Origin: Clostridia bacterium
Lineage (GTDB): Bacteria > Bacillota > Clostridia > Oscillospirales > Acutalibacteraceae
Reading direction: 5' to 3'
Assembly (NCBI GenBank): GCA_017399175.1
Contig: JAFQEE010000072.1
Coordinates: forward strand, 40,230 to 104,229
DNA: 64,000 bases
The position numbers and the translations under genes were made by a program. Shown piece after piece: positions 16,929-25,315 of this stretch (its first letter is position 1; every line of letters begins with the position of its first letter). Under the pieces are notes generated by a model that made no database searches, was not told the DNA's origin, and worked only from the letters and a program-made list of their open reading frames with translations.

Positions 16929-18147
16929 GGCAGTAAGACCAAAGGATGAATATGCATCATCGGTTGGTGCGTTACCTTATGACGTTATGAATTCAGAAGA
17001 AGCAAGAGAAATGGTCAAGGATAAGCCATATTCATTCTTGCACGTTGATAAGGCAGAGGTTGACTTGCCACAGGGAATTGACATTTATTCACCTGAAGTT
17101 TACCGGAAAGCAAAGGAAAACCTTGATGCTTTAAGTGAAAAGGGTATTGTTGGGCAGGACGAAAAGCCGATGCTTTATATTTACCGTCAGATAATGAATG
17201 GTAGAGAACAGACAGGTATTGTTGGTTGTACTGCAGTTGACGATTATATCAACAATGTTATTAAAAAGCACGAATTCACAAGAGCAGACAAGGAAGCAGA
17301 CAGAATCCGCCACGTTGATACTCTTGATGCAAATACAGGCCCTATTTTCCTTACTCACAGAGAAAATAATACTGTTTCTGACATTACAGAAAACTGGAAA
17401 AACACTCATACTCCTTGCTATGATTTTGTAAGTGATGACGGTGTTTCACAGACAGTATGGGTAATTGATGACGACAATGTTATTGATACTCTTGTAAGGG
17501 AATTTGCTGAAATTGACTATCTTTATATTGCTGACGGCCACCACAGATGTGCATCTGCTGTTCGTGTAGGTGAACGCAGACGAGGTGAAGGTGAATACGA
17601 TAAGAACGCAGAATTTAATTTCTTCCTTTCAGTTATTTTCCCTTGTGACCAGTTAAAGATTATGGATTATAACCGTGTTATCAAGGACCTTAACGGTAAT
17701 ACGAGTGAAGAATTTATGGCAAAAATGAGTGAAAAATTCATTGTTGAAGATGCAGATGAAAGTCCATATTCACCAAAAGAAAGACATACATTCGGTATGT
17801 ATCTTAATAATAAGTGGTATAAGGTAACTGCAAAGCCTGAATTTATCAACGAAAATGACCCTGTGGAATGTCTTGATGTTTCAATTCTTCAGAACAATCT
17901 CATCACACCAATTCTTGGTATTAATGACCCAAGAACTGACAAGAGAATTGACTTTGTTGGTGGTATTCGCGGTTTAGGTGAATTGGAAAGAAGATGTGCA
18001 GAAGGTATGAAATTAGCATTTGCAATGTATCCAACGTCATTAAACGAATTAATGGATATTGCAGATGCAGGAAAGGTTATGCCACCAAAATCAACTTGGT
18101 TTGAGCCAAAGTTGCTGTCAGGTTTGTTCATTCATAAATTATCATAA
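16906..18147 (+). CDS. DUF1015 family protein
   Basis: A 413-residue cytoplasmic protein of the DUF1015 family, recognised by KPFKAVRPKDEYASSVGALPYDV at the start, YIYRQIMNGREQTGIVGCT, FLTHRENNTV, the central YIADGHHRCASAVR and the end FVGGIRGLGELERR ... MPPKSTWFEPKLLSGLFIHKL. The conserved ADGHHR motif looks like an active or metal-binding site. The reaction is not established; homologues often neighbour serine/phosphoglycerate genes, which is not the case here. The ribosome site is AAAGAGGAA before ATG 16906, inside the VanZ gene. Confidence 0.92.
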   Translation: MAVLKPFKAVRPKDEYASSVGALPYDVMNSEEAREMVKDKPYSFLHVDKAEVDLPQGIDIYSPEVYRKAKENLDALSEKGIVGQDEKPMLYIYRQIMNGREQTGIVGCTAVDDYINNVIKKHEFTRADKEADRIRHVDTLDANTGPIFLTHRENNTVSDITENWKNTHTPCYDFVSDDGVSQTVWVIDDDNVIDTLVREFAEIDYLYIADGHHRCASAVRVGERRRGEGEYDKNAEFNFFLSVIFPCDQLKIMDYNRVIKDLNGNTSEEFMAKMSEKFIVEDADESPYSPKERHTFGMYLNNKWYKVTAKPEFINENDPVECLDVSILQNNLITPILGINDPRTDKRIDFVGGIRGLGELERRCAEGMKLAFAMYPTSLNELMDIADAGKVMPPKSTWFEPKLLSGLFIHKLS

Positions 18148-18170
18148 ATGAAATGGATTATAACACCGTA

Positions 18171-18199
18171 TTGACAAAATTCGACTGATATGGTATATT
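18171..18199 (+). promoter_or_regulatory. Promoter of the riboswitch-SPFH unit
   Basis: TTGACA at 18171-18176 and TATATT at 18194-18199 with a 17-bp spacer. The transcript would start about nine bases before the aptamer's first stem. Confidence 0.85.
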
Positions 18200-18206
18200 T
18201 ATGGTG

Positions 18207-18332
18207 ATATGAGGGAGTAATTCCGCAAAACAAATAATGCGAGACATCATCGTCAGGACAAGAGAGTTTCTCTTCGGTGTGTCATAAGTAAATGAGACTC
18301 ATACATGGTTTTTCGCTATGTATGAGTTTTTT
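18207..18332 (+). promoter_or_regulatory. yybP-ykoY-like (manganese) riboswitch with terminator
   Basis: The closing stem P1 is ATGAG (18209-18213) with CTCAT (18298-18302). Directly inside come the loop motif GGGAGTA (18213-18219) and a second conserved piece, ATCGTCAGGA (18248-18257), then TGAGAC before the 3' P1 strand. This order (GGGGAGTAGC, then TCGTCA, then AGAC) is that of Mn2+-sensing yybP-ykoY RNAs as recalled. The 3' P1 strand is also the first half of a terminator: CTCATACAT (18298-18306) with ATGTATGAG (18318-18326) and six T (18327-18332). Ligand binding should hold P1 and prevent termination, i.e. an ON switch. Class assignment is by motif recall only. Confidence 0.72.
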
Positions 18333-18373
18333 GATTACTCTTTCATAGGAAAAGAAAAAACAGGAGGATAAAT

Positions 18374-19171
18374 ATGGATACAAAAAAGATTGTAAAAATA
18401 GCAATAATTGCCGTATGTGCGATTGCTGTTGTGGGTGTTGCAATATCTTGCTTCACTGTTGTTCAGGCAGGTCACACAGGCGTTGTGCTTACCTTTGGTG
18501 CGGTTGAAGACACAGAGTTGGAGGAAGGTTTACATTTTAAAATACCTTTTATCCAAAGGGTAGTACAGATGAATAATCGTACACAGAAGATTGAAACAGA
18601 GGGTTCATCATCTTCAAAGGACTTGCAGATTATTTCTTATGTGGTTGCGGTAAACTACCATGTTAACGACGATTCATCAGCAAGCCTTTACCAGAATGTT
18701 GGTACTGATTATGGTTCTGTTGTTATTGTACCTGCAATTCAGGAAAGCATTAAAGCTGTAACAGCACAATATACTGCCGAGGAACTTATTACAAAGCGTC
18801 AGACAGTAGGCGAACAGATTAAGGATGCTTTGTCAGAGAAGATTAATCAGTATGGCATTACAGTTGAAATCTTCAACATCGTGGATTTTGATTTCTCTGA
18901 AGAATTCAACGCAGCTGTTGAAGCAAAGCAGACAGCACAGCAAAATGCATTGAAAGCTGAACAAGACCTTGCTCGTATTGAGGTTGAGGCACAGCAGAAA
19001 ATCACTCAGGCAGAGGCTGAGGCAGAAAGTATCAGACTTATTCAGGAAGCTCTCGCAAAATCACCTGATTATGTTGATTATATCAAGTGGAATAAGTGGA
19101 ATGGCGAGTTGCCGACAGTAATGGGTGACAGCGACATACTTTTAAATATGGATGCACTTAAAAGCGAATAA
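18374..19171 (+). CDS. SPFH/Band 7 (prohibitin/HflC-like) membrane protein
   Basis: A 265-residue protein with one N-terminal transmembrane helix (about residues 8-30), then the SPFH domain: VQAGHTGVVLTFGAVEDTELEEGLHFKIPF, IQRVVQMNNRTQKIE and SSSKDLQIISYVVAVNYHV. A helical, Ala/Glu/Gln-rich coiled coil follows (about 175-230, EAKQTAQQNALKAEQDL). Family members oligomerise into membrane microdomains and regulate membrane proteases such as FtsH. It stands alone, with ATG 18374 behind AGGAGG and a terminator 30 bp past the stop. Its position behind a Mn2+-type riboswitch suggests that expression follows manganese, which is unusual for this family. Confidence 0.93.
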   Translation: MDTKKIVKIAIIAVCAIAVVGVAISCFTVVQAGHTGVVLTFGAVEDTELEEGLHFKIPFIQRVVQMNNRTQKIETEGSSSSKDLQIISYVVAVNYHVNDDSSASLYQNVGTDYGSVVIVPAIQESIKAVTAQYTAEELITKRQTVGEQIKDALSEKINQYGITVEIFNIVDFDFSEEFNAAVEAKQTAQQNALKAEQDLARIEVEAQQKITQAEAEAESIRLIQEALAKSPDYVDYIKWNKWNGELPTVMGDSDILLNMDALKSE

Positions 19172-19200
19172 TTAAACTTAAAGCGAAAAACCAAAAAAAA

Positions 19201-19233
19201 TCCCCTAAGGAGTGAATCCTTAGGGGAGAATTT
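19201..19233. terminator. Bidirectional terminator between SPFH gene and aldolase gene
   Basis: Perfect 11-bp stem TCCCCTAAGGA (19201-19211) / TCCTTAGGGGA (19217-19227) with an A tract on the left and a T tract on the right, between two convergent genes. Confidence 0.93.
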
Positions 19234-19244
19234 TTTATGTAGAA

Positions 19245-20465
19245 TTACTTGCCTGCCTGCTTTGAATACTTGAGTCTGTAAACAATGTTCATAATTCTTG
19301 TTTCGATTGGATTGATTGGTTCAACCTTTTCGAACATCTTAGCACTAACCTGAATTTTAGCACCCTTGTTTGTAATGAACTCAATAGCACCAGCATCGTA
19401 TTCACTGCCTGCAACACAAAGAGCACCGTTGTTCTCAAGAAGAACTGCATTTCTGCCCTTAAGCTTCTTAACAACCTTTTTAGCAGTTGCAAGAGAGTTG
19501 TTAGGGTCAAACTTAGCACTCTTAACGCTTACGCCAACAATCTGTGCAAAGTCATCAATCAAAGGAAGCATCTTCTTGCCCATTTTTGAACAAGCAACTG
19601 TATATGGGTCCTTTGTATGATAGATGTAGTTAACATCCTTGCGTTTCTTATAGATTGCACGGTGAAGTTCGATTGAACCGTTGCTTGCGTCACCTGCGAT
19701 AATGTCACCTGTATCAATATCAATTCTTGTGATTGTACCGTCACCGTCAATAACAGAAATGTTGAAAACAGGACCGTCACGTTCACTCTTACAAGGCTCA
19801 AATTCAGGAGCAGTTGAAGGCTTCTTTACGAATTTGCCAACAACATAGTCATTGATAGCTGTAAGGCTGTCAGCAACTGTACCTGTAAGGGAAGTGTATT
19901 TGTCGAGAACATACTGTTCACAAATGTCTTCAAGTCGTTTTGCAACATTGAAAGCATCGTCATAGTCAACACCCATACATACTGCACCGTGATGTGCCAT
20001 AACAGCAGCCTTTGCATCTGAACGTGTAATTGCATCAATAACGCCCTTGCGGAGCTTCTTTGTACCCGGAAGACCATATGAAGCGATTGGAACATTGTTA
20101 CCAACAACCTGTGCATTTTCGCCCTCAACATTGTTAATGTCCATACCAAGAGCAGAAACGATAGATGCGTTTACCTGATGTGTATGGATAACAAAGTTGA
20201 TTTCAGGACGAAGCTTGTAACAAGCAGCATGAATTCCCTTTTCGCTTGATGGCTTGATTTCACCTTCATATTCAAGGTCCTCAATATTTACAAGAACGAT
20301 TTCTTCAGGAGTGAGAGTTTCGTAAGCACGGCCACTTGGAGTGATAACGAACTGTGTGTCGCTGATACGACAAGAGATGTTACCCCAAGTACGAGCAATA
20401 AGACCACTTTCAATAAGTTCTTTACCCGCTTTGATTACGAGTTCTTTTGCCTGCATTATTTCCAT
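19245..20465 (-). CDS. Tandem class II aldolase/adducin protein
   Basis: A 406-residue protein with two class II aldolase/adducin domains. Domain 1 (residues 1 to about 200) keeps the fuculose-phosphate-aldolase type pattern: RTWGNISCRI, TPSGRAYETL, the SSEKGIH glutamate, zinc ligands HTHQ and a later AHHGAVCMG. Domain 2 (about 225-395) repeats it in degenerate form: GNIS-like start replaced, NGSIELHRAIYKKRKDVNYIYHT and LLENNGALCVAG, so the zinc histidines are only partly kept. Such enzymes cleave or epimerise short phosphosugars, and some are non-catalytic. ATG 20465 is preferred (AGGTG six bases upstream) over GTG 20474, which lies inside that ribosome site. It lies downstream of the aminotransferase gene on the same strand. 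Confidence 0.88.
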   Translation of the reverse strand: MEIMQAKELVIKAGKELIESGLIARTWGNISCRISDTQFVITPSGRAYETLTPEEIVLVNIEDLEYEGEIKPSSEKGIHAACYKLRPEINFVIHTHQVNASIVSALGMDINNVEGENAQVVGNNVPIASYGLPGTKKLRKGVIDAITRSDAKAAVMAHHGAVCMGVDYDDAFNVAKRLEDICEQYVLDKYTSLTGTVADSLTAINDYVVGKFVKKPSTAPEFEPCKSERDGPVFNISVIDGDGTITRIDIDTGDIIAGDASNGSIELHRAIYKKRKDVNYIYHTKDPYTVACSKMGKKMLPLIDDFAQIVGVSVKSAKFDPNNSLATAKKVVKKLKGRNAVLLENNGALCVAGSEYDAGAIEFITNKGAKIQVSAKMFEKVEPINPIETRIMNIVYRLKYSKQAGK

Positions 20466-20553
20466 AAATTTCACCTCACTAATGATTCTCAGCGGCTATT
20501 TTTCCGTCATAGCTCGTTGATAATTGTGATCTAATTTAATTTAGGTTAATAAA

Positions 20554-20579
20554 GGTGGATGAAGATGAATTCATCCACC
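20554..20579 (-). terminator. Hairpin after the aminotransferase gene (weak terminator)
   Basis: Perfect stem GGTGGATGAA / TTCATCCACC just past the stop of the aminotransferase gene; on the minus strand only a weak TTTATTAA tail follows, so some read-through into the aldolase gene is likely. Confidence 0.6.
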
Positions 20580-20594
20580 CAAAAAAATCAATAA

Positions 20595-22085
20595 TTATTT
20601 GTTTGAAGGCTTAACTGCAACGTTTGCAAATACCTTGTCGAAGCACTGAAGAGCCTGGTCGATCATCTTAGGTGTGTATGCAGCTGAAGTGTAAAGACGG
20701 CTACCGGCAAGAGTAACAAGTCCTTCTGCCATGTAAGCAGCGCCCATGTACTGCATTTCCTTCTTTCTTTCGCTTGTAGCTGAAAGAACACCAGGGATTT
20801 TCCAAGGTTTGCACCAGTCGATTGAGTAGTGCATTGTACCAACTGTTTCAAGGTGGCAAACTGAACCTTCGTTCCAAACAACGAATGGAAGACCGTGCTT
20901 AGCAACGAGTTCCTGAAGACCCTGAGTAAGTCTGTCACCCATTTCGCCAGCCTTCTGACATGCGTTCTGCTTGTCGATTTCTTCAAGAGTGAAGTAACCT
21001 GCACAGCATGAAAGTGGGTTAGCAGTCATTGTACCGCCTGTGAATGCCTTCTTAACCTTCATACCTGAATCGTCAAGACCCGCACCAAGGTGTTTCATGT
21101 ACTGCTTCTTACCGCCGACACCACCAGCACCCGGATATCCACCTGCGATAACCTTACCGAAGATTGTAAGGTCAGGAGATACGCCGAAGAAGCCCTGAGC
21201 ACCTGCCATACCGATACGGAAACCTGTAACAACTTCATCGAATACAAGAAGAGCACCGTATTTACGGCAAAGTCTTTCAACGCCCTTGTTGAATTCGTAA
21301 TCAAGTGGAGTTGTACCACTTTCAGGACCGATTGGTTCAATAAATACAGCAGCTGTACCGCCATTAAACTGATTGAGCCAAAGCTTTCTTTCAAGGTCTT
21401 CAAGGTCGCCTGGGAAGAATTCCTGAGTGTGCTTGAAAAGGTAAAGTGGAACACCACTTGCCTGTGTGAACTTAGAACCGGGAACACGGATACCGTAACC
21501 GAGCTGGTCTGACCAACCGTGGTAAGCACCACCCATTTTAAGGATGTTCTTTTTACCAGTTGCAAGACGAGCAACACGAACAGCTGTCATACATGCTTCT
21601 GTACCTGAACCCTGCATACGGAACATATCAACTGATTCAACAGAGTCAGCGATTTTCTTTGCAAGTTTGTATTCAAATTCGTGGAAAAGACCTGTTGAAG
21701 GACCACATGTGTTAAGAAGGTCGATAACCTGGTCACGAACTACCTTAGGGTTTGAACCAAGAACTGTAGGTCCACCAGCCTGAAGGAAGTCAAAGTATTT
21801 GTTTCCGTCAACGTCATAAAGGTAAGCACCTTCAGCTTTTGTGAAAACAAGTGGGAATGGATAGTTGAAAGCAAGGTTGTGCTGAACACCACCAGGGATG
21901 ATAGTCTTTGCTTCAGCAATCATTTCCTTTGATTTAGCACATTTCTTGTCATAATACTCTTCTTCATACTGTTTGAGAACTTCAGGTTTGATTGAGTAAA
22001 TCGGTTTGCTGATAAGTTCGTCAAGCTGTCTGTTAATCTGAGCAGCATCATGATAATGTGCGATTGCGAATCTTGTGTCTGCCAT
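20595..22085 (-). CDS. Class III aminotransferase, glutamate-1-semialdehyde aminomutase-like
   Basis: A 496-residue PLP enzyme. Features: IIPGGVQHNLAFNYPFP and YLYDVDGNKYFDFLQAGGP (GSA-aminomutase-like start), MQGSGTEACMTAVRVAR (phosphate-binding turn), GGAYHGWSD, VFIEPIGPESG, LLVFDEVVTGFR with the PLP-N1 aspartate, and the Schiff-base lysine in IFGKVIAGGYP. Haem-type GSA aminomutases are about 430 residues; this one has about 60 extra N-terminal residues and no hem genes nearby, so a true haem role is unlikely. It probably transfers or shifts an amino group on a small carbonyl compound. The start is ATG 22085 behind GGAGGAGAA. It shares orientation with the tandem aldolase downstream and the iron dehydrogenase upstream. 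Confidence 0.9.
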   Translation of the reverse strand: MADTRFAIAHYHDAAQINRQLDELISKPIYSIKPEVLKQYEEEYYDKKCAKSKEMIAEAKTIIPGGVQHNLAFNYPFPLVFTKAEGAYLYDVDGNKYFDFLQAGGPTVLGSNPKVVRDQVIDLLNTCGPSTGLFHEFEYKLAKKIADSVESVDMFRMQGSGTEACMTAVRVARLATGKKNILKMGGAYHGWSDQLGYGIRVPGSKFTQASGVPLYLFKHTQEFFPGDLEDLERKLWLNQFNGGTAAVFIEPIGPESGTTPLDYEFNKGVERLCRKYGALLVFDEVVTGFRIGMAGAQGFFGVSPDLTIFGKVIAGGYPGAGGVGGKKQYMKHLGAGLDDSGMKVKKAFTGGTMTANPLSCCAGYFTLEEIDKQNACQKAGEMGDRLTQGLQELVAKHGLPFVVWNEGSVCHLETVGTMHYSIDWCKPWKIPGVLSATSERKKEMQYMGAAYMAEGLVTLAGSRLYTSAAYTPKMIDQALQCFDKVFANVAVKPSNK

Positions 22086-22153
22086 AATTTTTCTCCTCCA
22101 TTTTTTAGAAGTATTTTTTGTCTGTCGCAATAACGGACAATAGTTCACATACA

Positions 22154-22181
22154 ATTATAACACTTAATTTTACTATGTCAA
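22154..22181 (-). promoter_or_regulatory. Promoter of the aminotransferase gene
   Basis: On the minus strand TTGACA (22176-22181) and TATAAT (22154-22159), 16-bp spacer, start of transcription near 22147. Three direct repeats lie 32-86 bp upstream of it. Confidence 0.87.
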
Positions 22182-22212
22182 CAATTTTTGGTAAATTACA
22201 GAAAATCACAAT

Positions 22213-22267
22213 AGTTAAAAAACATCTGCGAGTTAAAAAACTTCTAAATTGCAGTTAAAAAACATCT
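22213..22267 (-). repeat. Three direct repeats upstream of the aminotransferase promoter
   Basis: AGTTAAAAAACATCT occurs at 22213-22227 and 22253-22267, with a one-base variant (AGTTAAAAAACTTCT) at 22231-22245. Seen from the gene (minus strand) they read AGATGTTTTTTAACT three times, 18 and 22 bp apart, upstream of the -35 box. Position and spacing fit binding sites for an activator; no regulator gene is adjacent. The rest of 22268-22387 is AT-rich and shows nothing else. Confidence 0.75.
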
Positions 22268-22387
22268 ATACAATGTTTTTAAGTAAAAAAATATCGCCGT
22301 ATTTTGTCTGCAATAAACAAAAATACGACGACAATATGTGTAATATGGAGAAATTGGAGTAAAATTATATATTTAGATAAATTTTAA

Positions 22388-23503
22388 CTATTCAGTATAA
22401 AATAATGATTTTACAAGCATTCCTGCATCATGATTATTGAAATCGGTAGGGGAGTTTTTAAAGTTTTTGAGTGTTTCCCATCGTGTAACATAACCCTGAA
22501 TTTTCTCGTCAGGAATTGACAAATGTAAATCGCATAGTTGTGCAATAAGTTCCTTCACAGACTCCTTGTCACTATTTATAGCATTCATAACCTGACCGAA
22601 AAGTGTAGGATTAGCCTTTTCAGCTTCGTCAAGATATTGAGGAATAAAAACAGCACAAGCAATACCGTGTGGCACATTGTAATCTTCTGTCAATGCATAC
22701 CCCATACCGTGAGGGAATCCTGTACCGCCTTTGTTAAGAGCGAAACCGGCATAAAGAGATGCGAAATAAAGTGTATCTCGGTCTTTTTCTGTTGGAAGTT
22801 CTTCACTTTTACTCAGTTTTTCAAGAATAGGATATATCATTCTAATTGAAATAAGTGCAAATTGCTCTGTGAGGAAGTCTGCACGGGGTGAAAACATTGA
22901 TTCAATCGCGTGAGCCAACGCATCAAGTGCGGTTGAAACGGTTGTTCTGTACGGAACGGAGTATGTGTATTTGGCGTCAGCAAGAGCATATTTTGCGTAG
23001 TAATTTTTACCGCTTATGCTCTGCTTTCTTCCGTTTTCGCGAGTAAGAACAGAAACGCCTGAAACCTCACTGCCTGTACCTGATGTTGTACCGATAATAA
23101 CAAGTGGCAAGGGCTCATTTTCAACTTTTTCCGTATAAATTCCGTCATTTATAATATGTGGATTAGTGGCATAAACACAAACTGCCTTTGATGCATCAAG
23201 TGGTGAACCGCCACCGATACCCACAACAAAGTCAGCATTAAAATTTCTTGCAACCTTGCCACCATCACAGCAAGTCTTGGTCAACGGATTTTCTGTAATT
23301 TCATCAAAAACTGTATATTCAATATCCAATTCATCAAAAACTGAAATCAACTCATCAAGTGCACCTGATTTTTTCGCAGATGTCTTGCCTGTAACAATCA
23401 AGCATTTTTTACCTAATGATAAGAAGATGTTTTTGTTGTTCTGTAAAGCATTGTTACCGCCGAGAATGTTCACCGGCATGTAAAAACTGAAATTGTAGTT
23501 CAT
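22388..23503 (-). CDS. Iron-containing alcohol dehydrogenase family protein
   Basis: A 371-residue group III dehydrogenase. The NAD(P) domain shows VVGIGGGSPLDASKAV and TTSGTGSEVSGVSV. The metal ligands are visible as the aspartate in ALADAKYT and histidines in DALAHAIES, GFPHGMGYAL and NVPHGIACAVF. It interconverts an aldehyde or ketone with an alcohol, substrate unknown. The start is ATG 23503 with AAGGAT upstream. Its own upstream region runs into a composite repeat. Same strand as the aminotransferase and aldolase genes but separated from them by a 300-bp gap with its own promoter, so a shared pathway is only a possibility. Confidence 0.93.
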   Translation of the reverse strand: MNYNFSFYMPVNILGGNNALQNNKNIFLSLGKKCLIVTGKTSAKKSGALDELISVFDELDIEYTVFDEITENPLTKTCCDGGKVARNFNADFVVGIGGGSPLDASKAVCVYATNPHIINDGIYTEKVENEPLPLVIIGTTSGTGSEVSGVSVLTRENGRKQSISGKNYYAKYALADAKYTYSVPYRTTVSTALDALAHAIESMFSPRADFLTEQFALISIRMIYPILEKLSKSEELPTEKDRDTLYFASLYAGFALNKGGTGFPHGMGYALTEDYNVPHGIACAVFIPQYLDEAEKANPTLFGQVMNAINSDKESVKELIAQLCDLHLSIPDEKIQGYVTRWETLKNFKNSPTDFNNHDAGMLVKSLFYTE

Positions 23504-23516
23504 AATATCTATCCTT

Positions 23517-23790
23517 AAATTATAATTTTGTAGGGGTCGATGTGGGCATCGACCCGTGTCGGTTTCTTGTATAATTCATTTTATCACCATAACAGAAAAA
23601 AGCAACTATTATTTTATTGTACAAATTGGAGTTTATTGGGGTAAATTAACACCATTACGCCCCATCTCCGAGGGGGCCGTCACGAGCTGAGCGAGTGACT
23701 GGGGGAGTAACTCCCTCAAGGAGGGAGCGGATGCAGGCATGGAAGCCTGCCACTACGCGTGAACAAACATCCCGACAAATTATAATTTGT
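23517..23790. repeat. Composite palindromic element, copy 4, in the gap before apbE
   Basis: The gap opens with a copy of the end palindrome (AAATTATAATTTTGTAGGGG, 23517-23536) and a GGTCGATGTGGGCATCGACC hairpin. A full composite unit spans about 23620-23790: end palindrome ACAAATTGGAGTTTATTGGGG, core hairpins at 23658-23729 (GTCACGAGCTGAGCGAGTGAC, CTCCCTCAAGGAGGGAG), a GCAGGC...GCCTGC hairpin, and the opposed end ATCCCGACAAATTATAATTT. The element at 45589-45786 has the same parts in the same order. No ORF. Confidence 0.85.
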
Positions 23791-23887
23791 AGTGGTGTTA
23801 TTTATGCAATACATTTGTTATTTTTTTAACGAAAATTTATGGTCATTTTGTATCATTTCTGCTCACTTATTTCAATATATTTACCAA

Positions 23888-23916
23888 TTGAATAAATGAG
23901 AAAAATATTGTATTAT
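23888..23916 (+). promoter_or_regulatory. Probable promoter of the apbE-rnf operon
   Basis: TTGAAT (23888-23893) and TATTAT (23911-23916) with a 17-bp spacer, about 30 bp before the apbE start. No other strong promoter is visible before rnfB, and all genes from apbE to rnfB overlap or nearly touch. Confidence 0.65.
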
Positions 23917-23944
23917 ATTATAGTATGGAAAAATAGGTGGTGAA

Positions 23945-24955
23945 ATGGTGAAAAAAAGCAAAAATCTCTTGATAATATCAGCGGTTGTACTTGTTGTTGT
24001 GATTTTTACCGTTTCGCTTTTCAGTAGTATGACAAATGACGCCGAAGCAAGTAATTTTGCTATGGGTAGTCCCGTGGATATTAAGGTTTACGGTGAAAAA
24101 GATGGTGATGCTCTTTGTGGTTATGCTATTGAGAGAATAAAGTTTATCGACAACGTATATTTATCTCATACGATTTCATCATCAGCAGTTTCCACCTTGA
24201 ACAGAGATGGCAAATTGACTGCTGACAAATGGCTTGGTGATTATCTTACTGAATGTGTTGAACTTTCTGCGAAAAGTGACAGTTTTACACTTTTCAGCGG
24301 AGATATGAAGGATTTGTGGCAAATCGAAAACGGTGGATATGTGCCGACAGACAGTGAAATTGCTGATTTGCTTCAAAAACTTGAAAACACAGAACTTATA
24401 ATCAACAGCAACGAAATGACCTTACAAAACGGAAAAATTGATTTAGGTGCATTGGGCAAGGGTACTGCTTGTGGTGAGGCGATTGATTATCTCAAAAAGC
24501 AGAATGTAGAAAAAGCCCTTGTGACAGTTGGCGGTTCAATCGGTGCAATAGGCGATGAATCGTTCAGTATCGGTGTCCGTAATCCTTTTGGAGGTCAGAA
24601 TGACTATTTCGCAATTCTAAATGCGACAAATTGCTTTGTGTCAACATCAGGTGACTATGAAAAGTTTTTTGAGCGTGACGGCATAAGATATTCTCATATT
24701 TTTGATGCCACAACAGGAAAGCCCGTGCAGAATGATATAACATCCGTAACGGTAGTGGCGGAAAGCGGAACAGTAAGCGATTTCCTTTCAACTGCAATTT
24801 TTGCAGAAGGTATTGAAAACGGAATAAAACTCGCTGACGAATTTGGTGCAGAAGTTATTATCGTGAAAAAAGATAAGTCAGTTCTTGTTTCAAAAGGATT
24901 AGAAAATAAACTTACAATAAATGATAACAGTTTTTCAATTTCGGTGATTGAATGA
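23945..24955 (+). CDS. apbE: ApbE-type FAD:protein FMN transferase
   Basis: A 336-residue protein with an N-terminal membrane anchor (residues 8-28) and an extracytoplasmic ApbE domain: FAMGSPVDIKVYG, a metal/FAD-site region GKIDLGALGKGTACGEAI, VTVGGSIGAIG, the ATNCFVSTSGDYE segment, YSHIFDATTGKPV and the distal SDFLSTAIFAEG. ApbE moves FMN from FAD onto a threonine of target proteins. Here the targets are evidently RnfG and RnfD, whose genes follow in the same operon. Start ATG 23945, preceded by AGGTGG. Its stop overlaps the next gene (ATGA-type). Confidence 0.94.
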   Translation: MVKKSKNLLIISAVVLVVVIFTVSLFSSMTNDAEASNFAMGSPVDIKVYGEKDGDALCGYAIERIKFIDNVYLSHTISSSAVSTLNRDGKLTADKWLGDYLTECVELSAKSDSFTLFSGDMKDLWQIENGGYVPTDSEIADLLQKLENTELIINSNEMTLQNGKIDLGALGKGTACGEAIDYLKKQNVEKALVTVGGSIGAIGDESFSIGVRNPFGGQNDYFAILNATNCFVSTSGDYEKFFERDGIRYSHIFDATTGKPVQNDITSVTVVAESGTVSDFLSTAIFAEGIENGIKLADEFGAEVIIVKKDKSVLVSKGLENKLTINDNSFSISVIE

Positions 24956-25311
24956 AAAAACTTATAACAAAAAAAGATTTAATCTTGCTCTTTGTGGTGC
25001 TTTTGGCAGGTATTGTGGGAATTGTTTTTATGAATTCTGCCGACGAAGGCAAAAGCGCCGAGATAATCGTTGATGGTAAAACAACAGAGATTATTTCACT
25101 TGATGAAGCTTATGAAAAACAAATCAACGGTGTTGTTATCTGTTGTGAAAAGGGCGAAATTTATATTAAAGAGTCGAATTGTCCTGATAAAGTTTGTATG
25201 CGAAGTGGCAGAATTTCAAAGTCAGGTGAAAGTATTATATGTGCACCCAACAGGGTTGCAGTAAAAATTAACGGTAAAAAAGGCAACTTGCCTGATGCCA
25301 TAACAGGGTGA
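24952..25311 (+). CDS. NusG domain II-containing membrane protein
   Basis: A 119-residue protein with one N-terminal transmembrane helix (about 9-27, LILLFVVLLAGIVGIVFM) and an outside domain of the NusG_II type: VDGKTTEIISLDE, then the Cys-containing core KESNCPDKVCMRSGRISKSGESIICAPNRVAVKI. The CPDKVC pair and a third cysteine (IICAPN) are the family's signature. The function is unestablished; it regularly accompanies Rnf/flavinylation genes and the next gene's family. Overlaps apbE by four bases. Confidence 0.92.
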   Translation: MKKLITKKDLILLFVVLLAGIVGIVFMNSADEGKSAEIIVDGKTTEIISLDEAYEKQINGVVICCEKGEIYIKESNCPDKVCMRSGRISKSGESIICAPNRVAVKINGKKGNLPDAITG

Positions 25312-25315
25312 GTGA

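Noticed and set aside
21090-21577. Open frames of 140 and 160 codons on both strands inside the aminotransferase gene
   Set aside because: Shadow frames of a gene with clear family motifs; no ribosome sites or recognisable domains.
20595-22085. Haem-pathway glutamate-1-semialdehyde aminomutase (hemL)
   Set aside because: The protein is longer than hemL products and no other hem genes are nearby; kept as hemL-like only.
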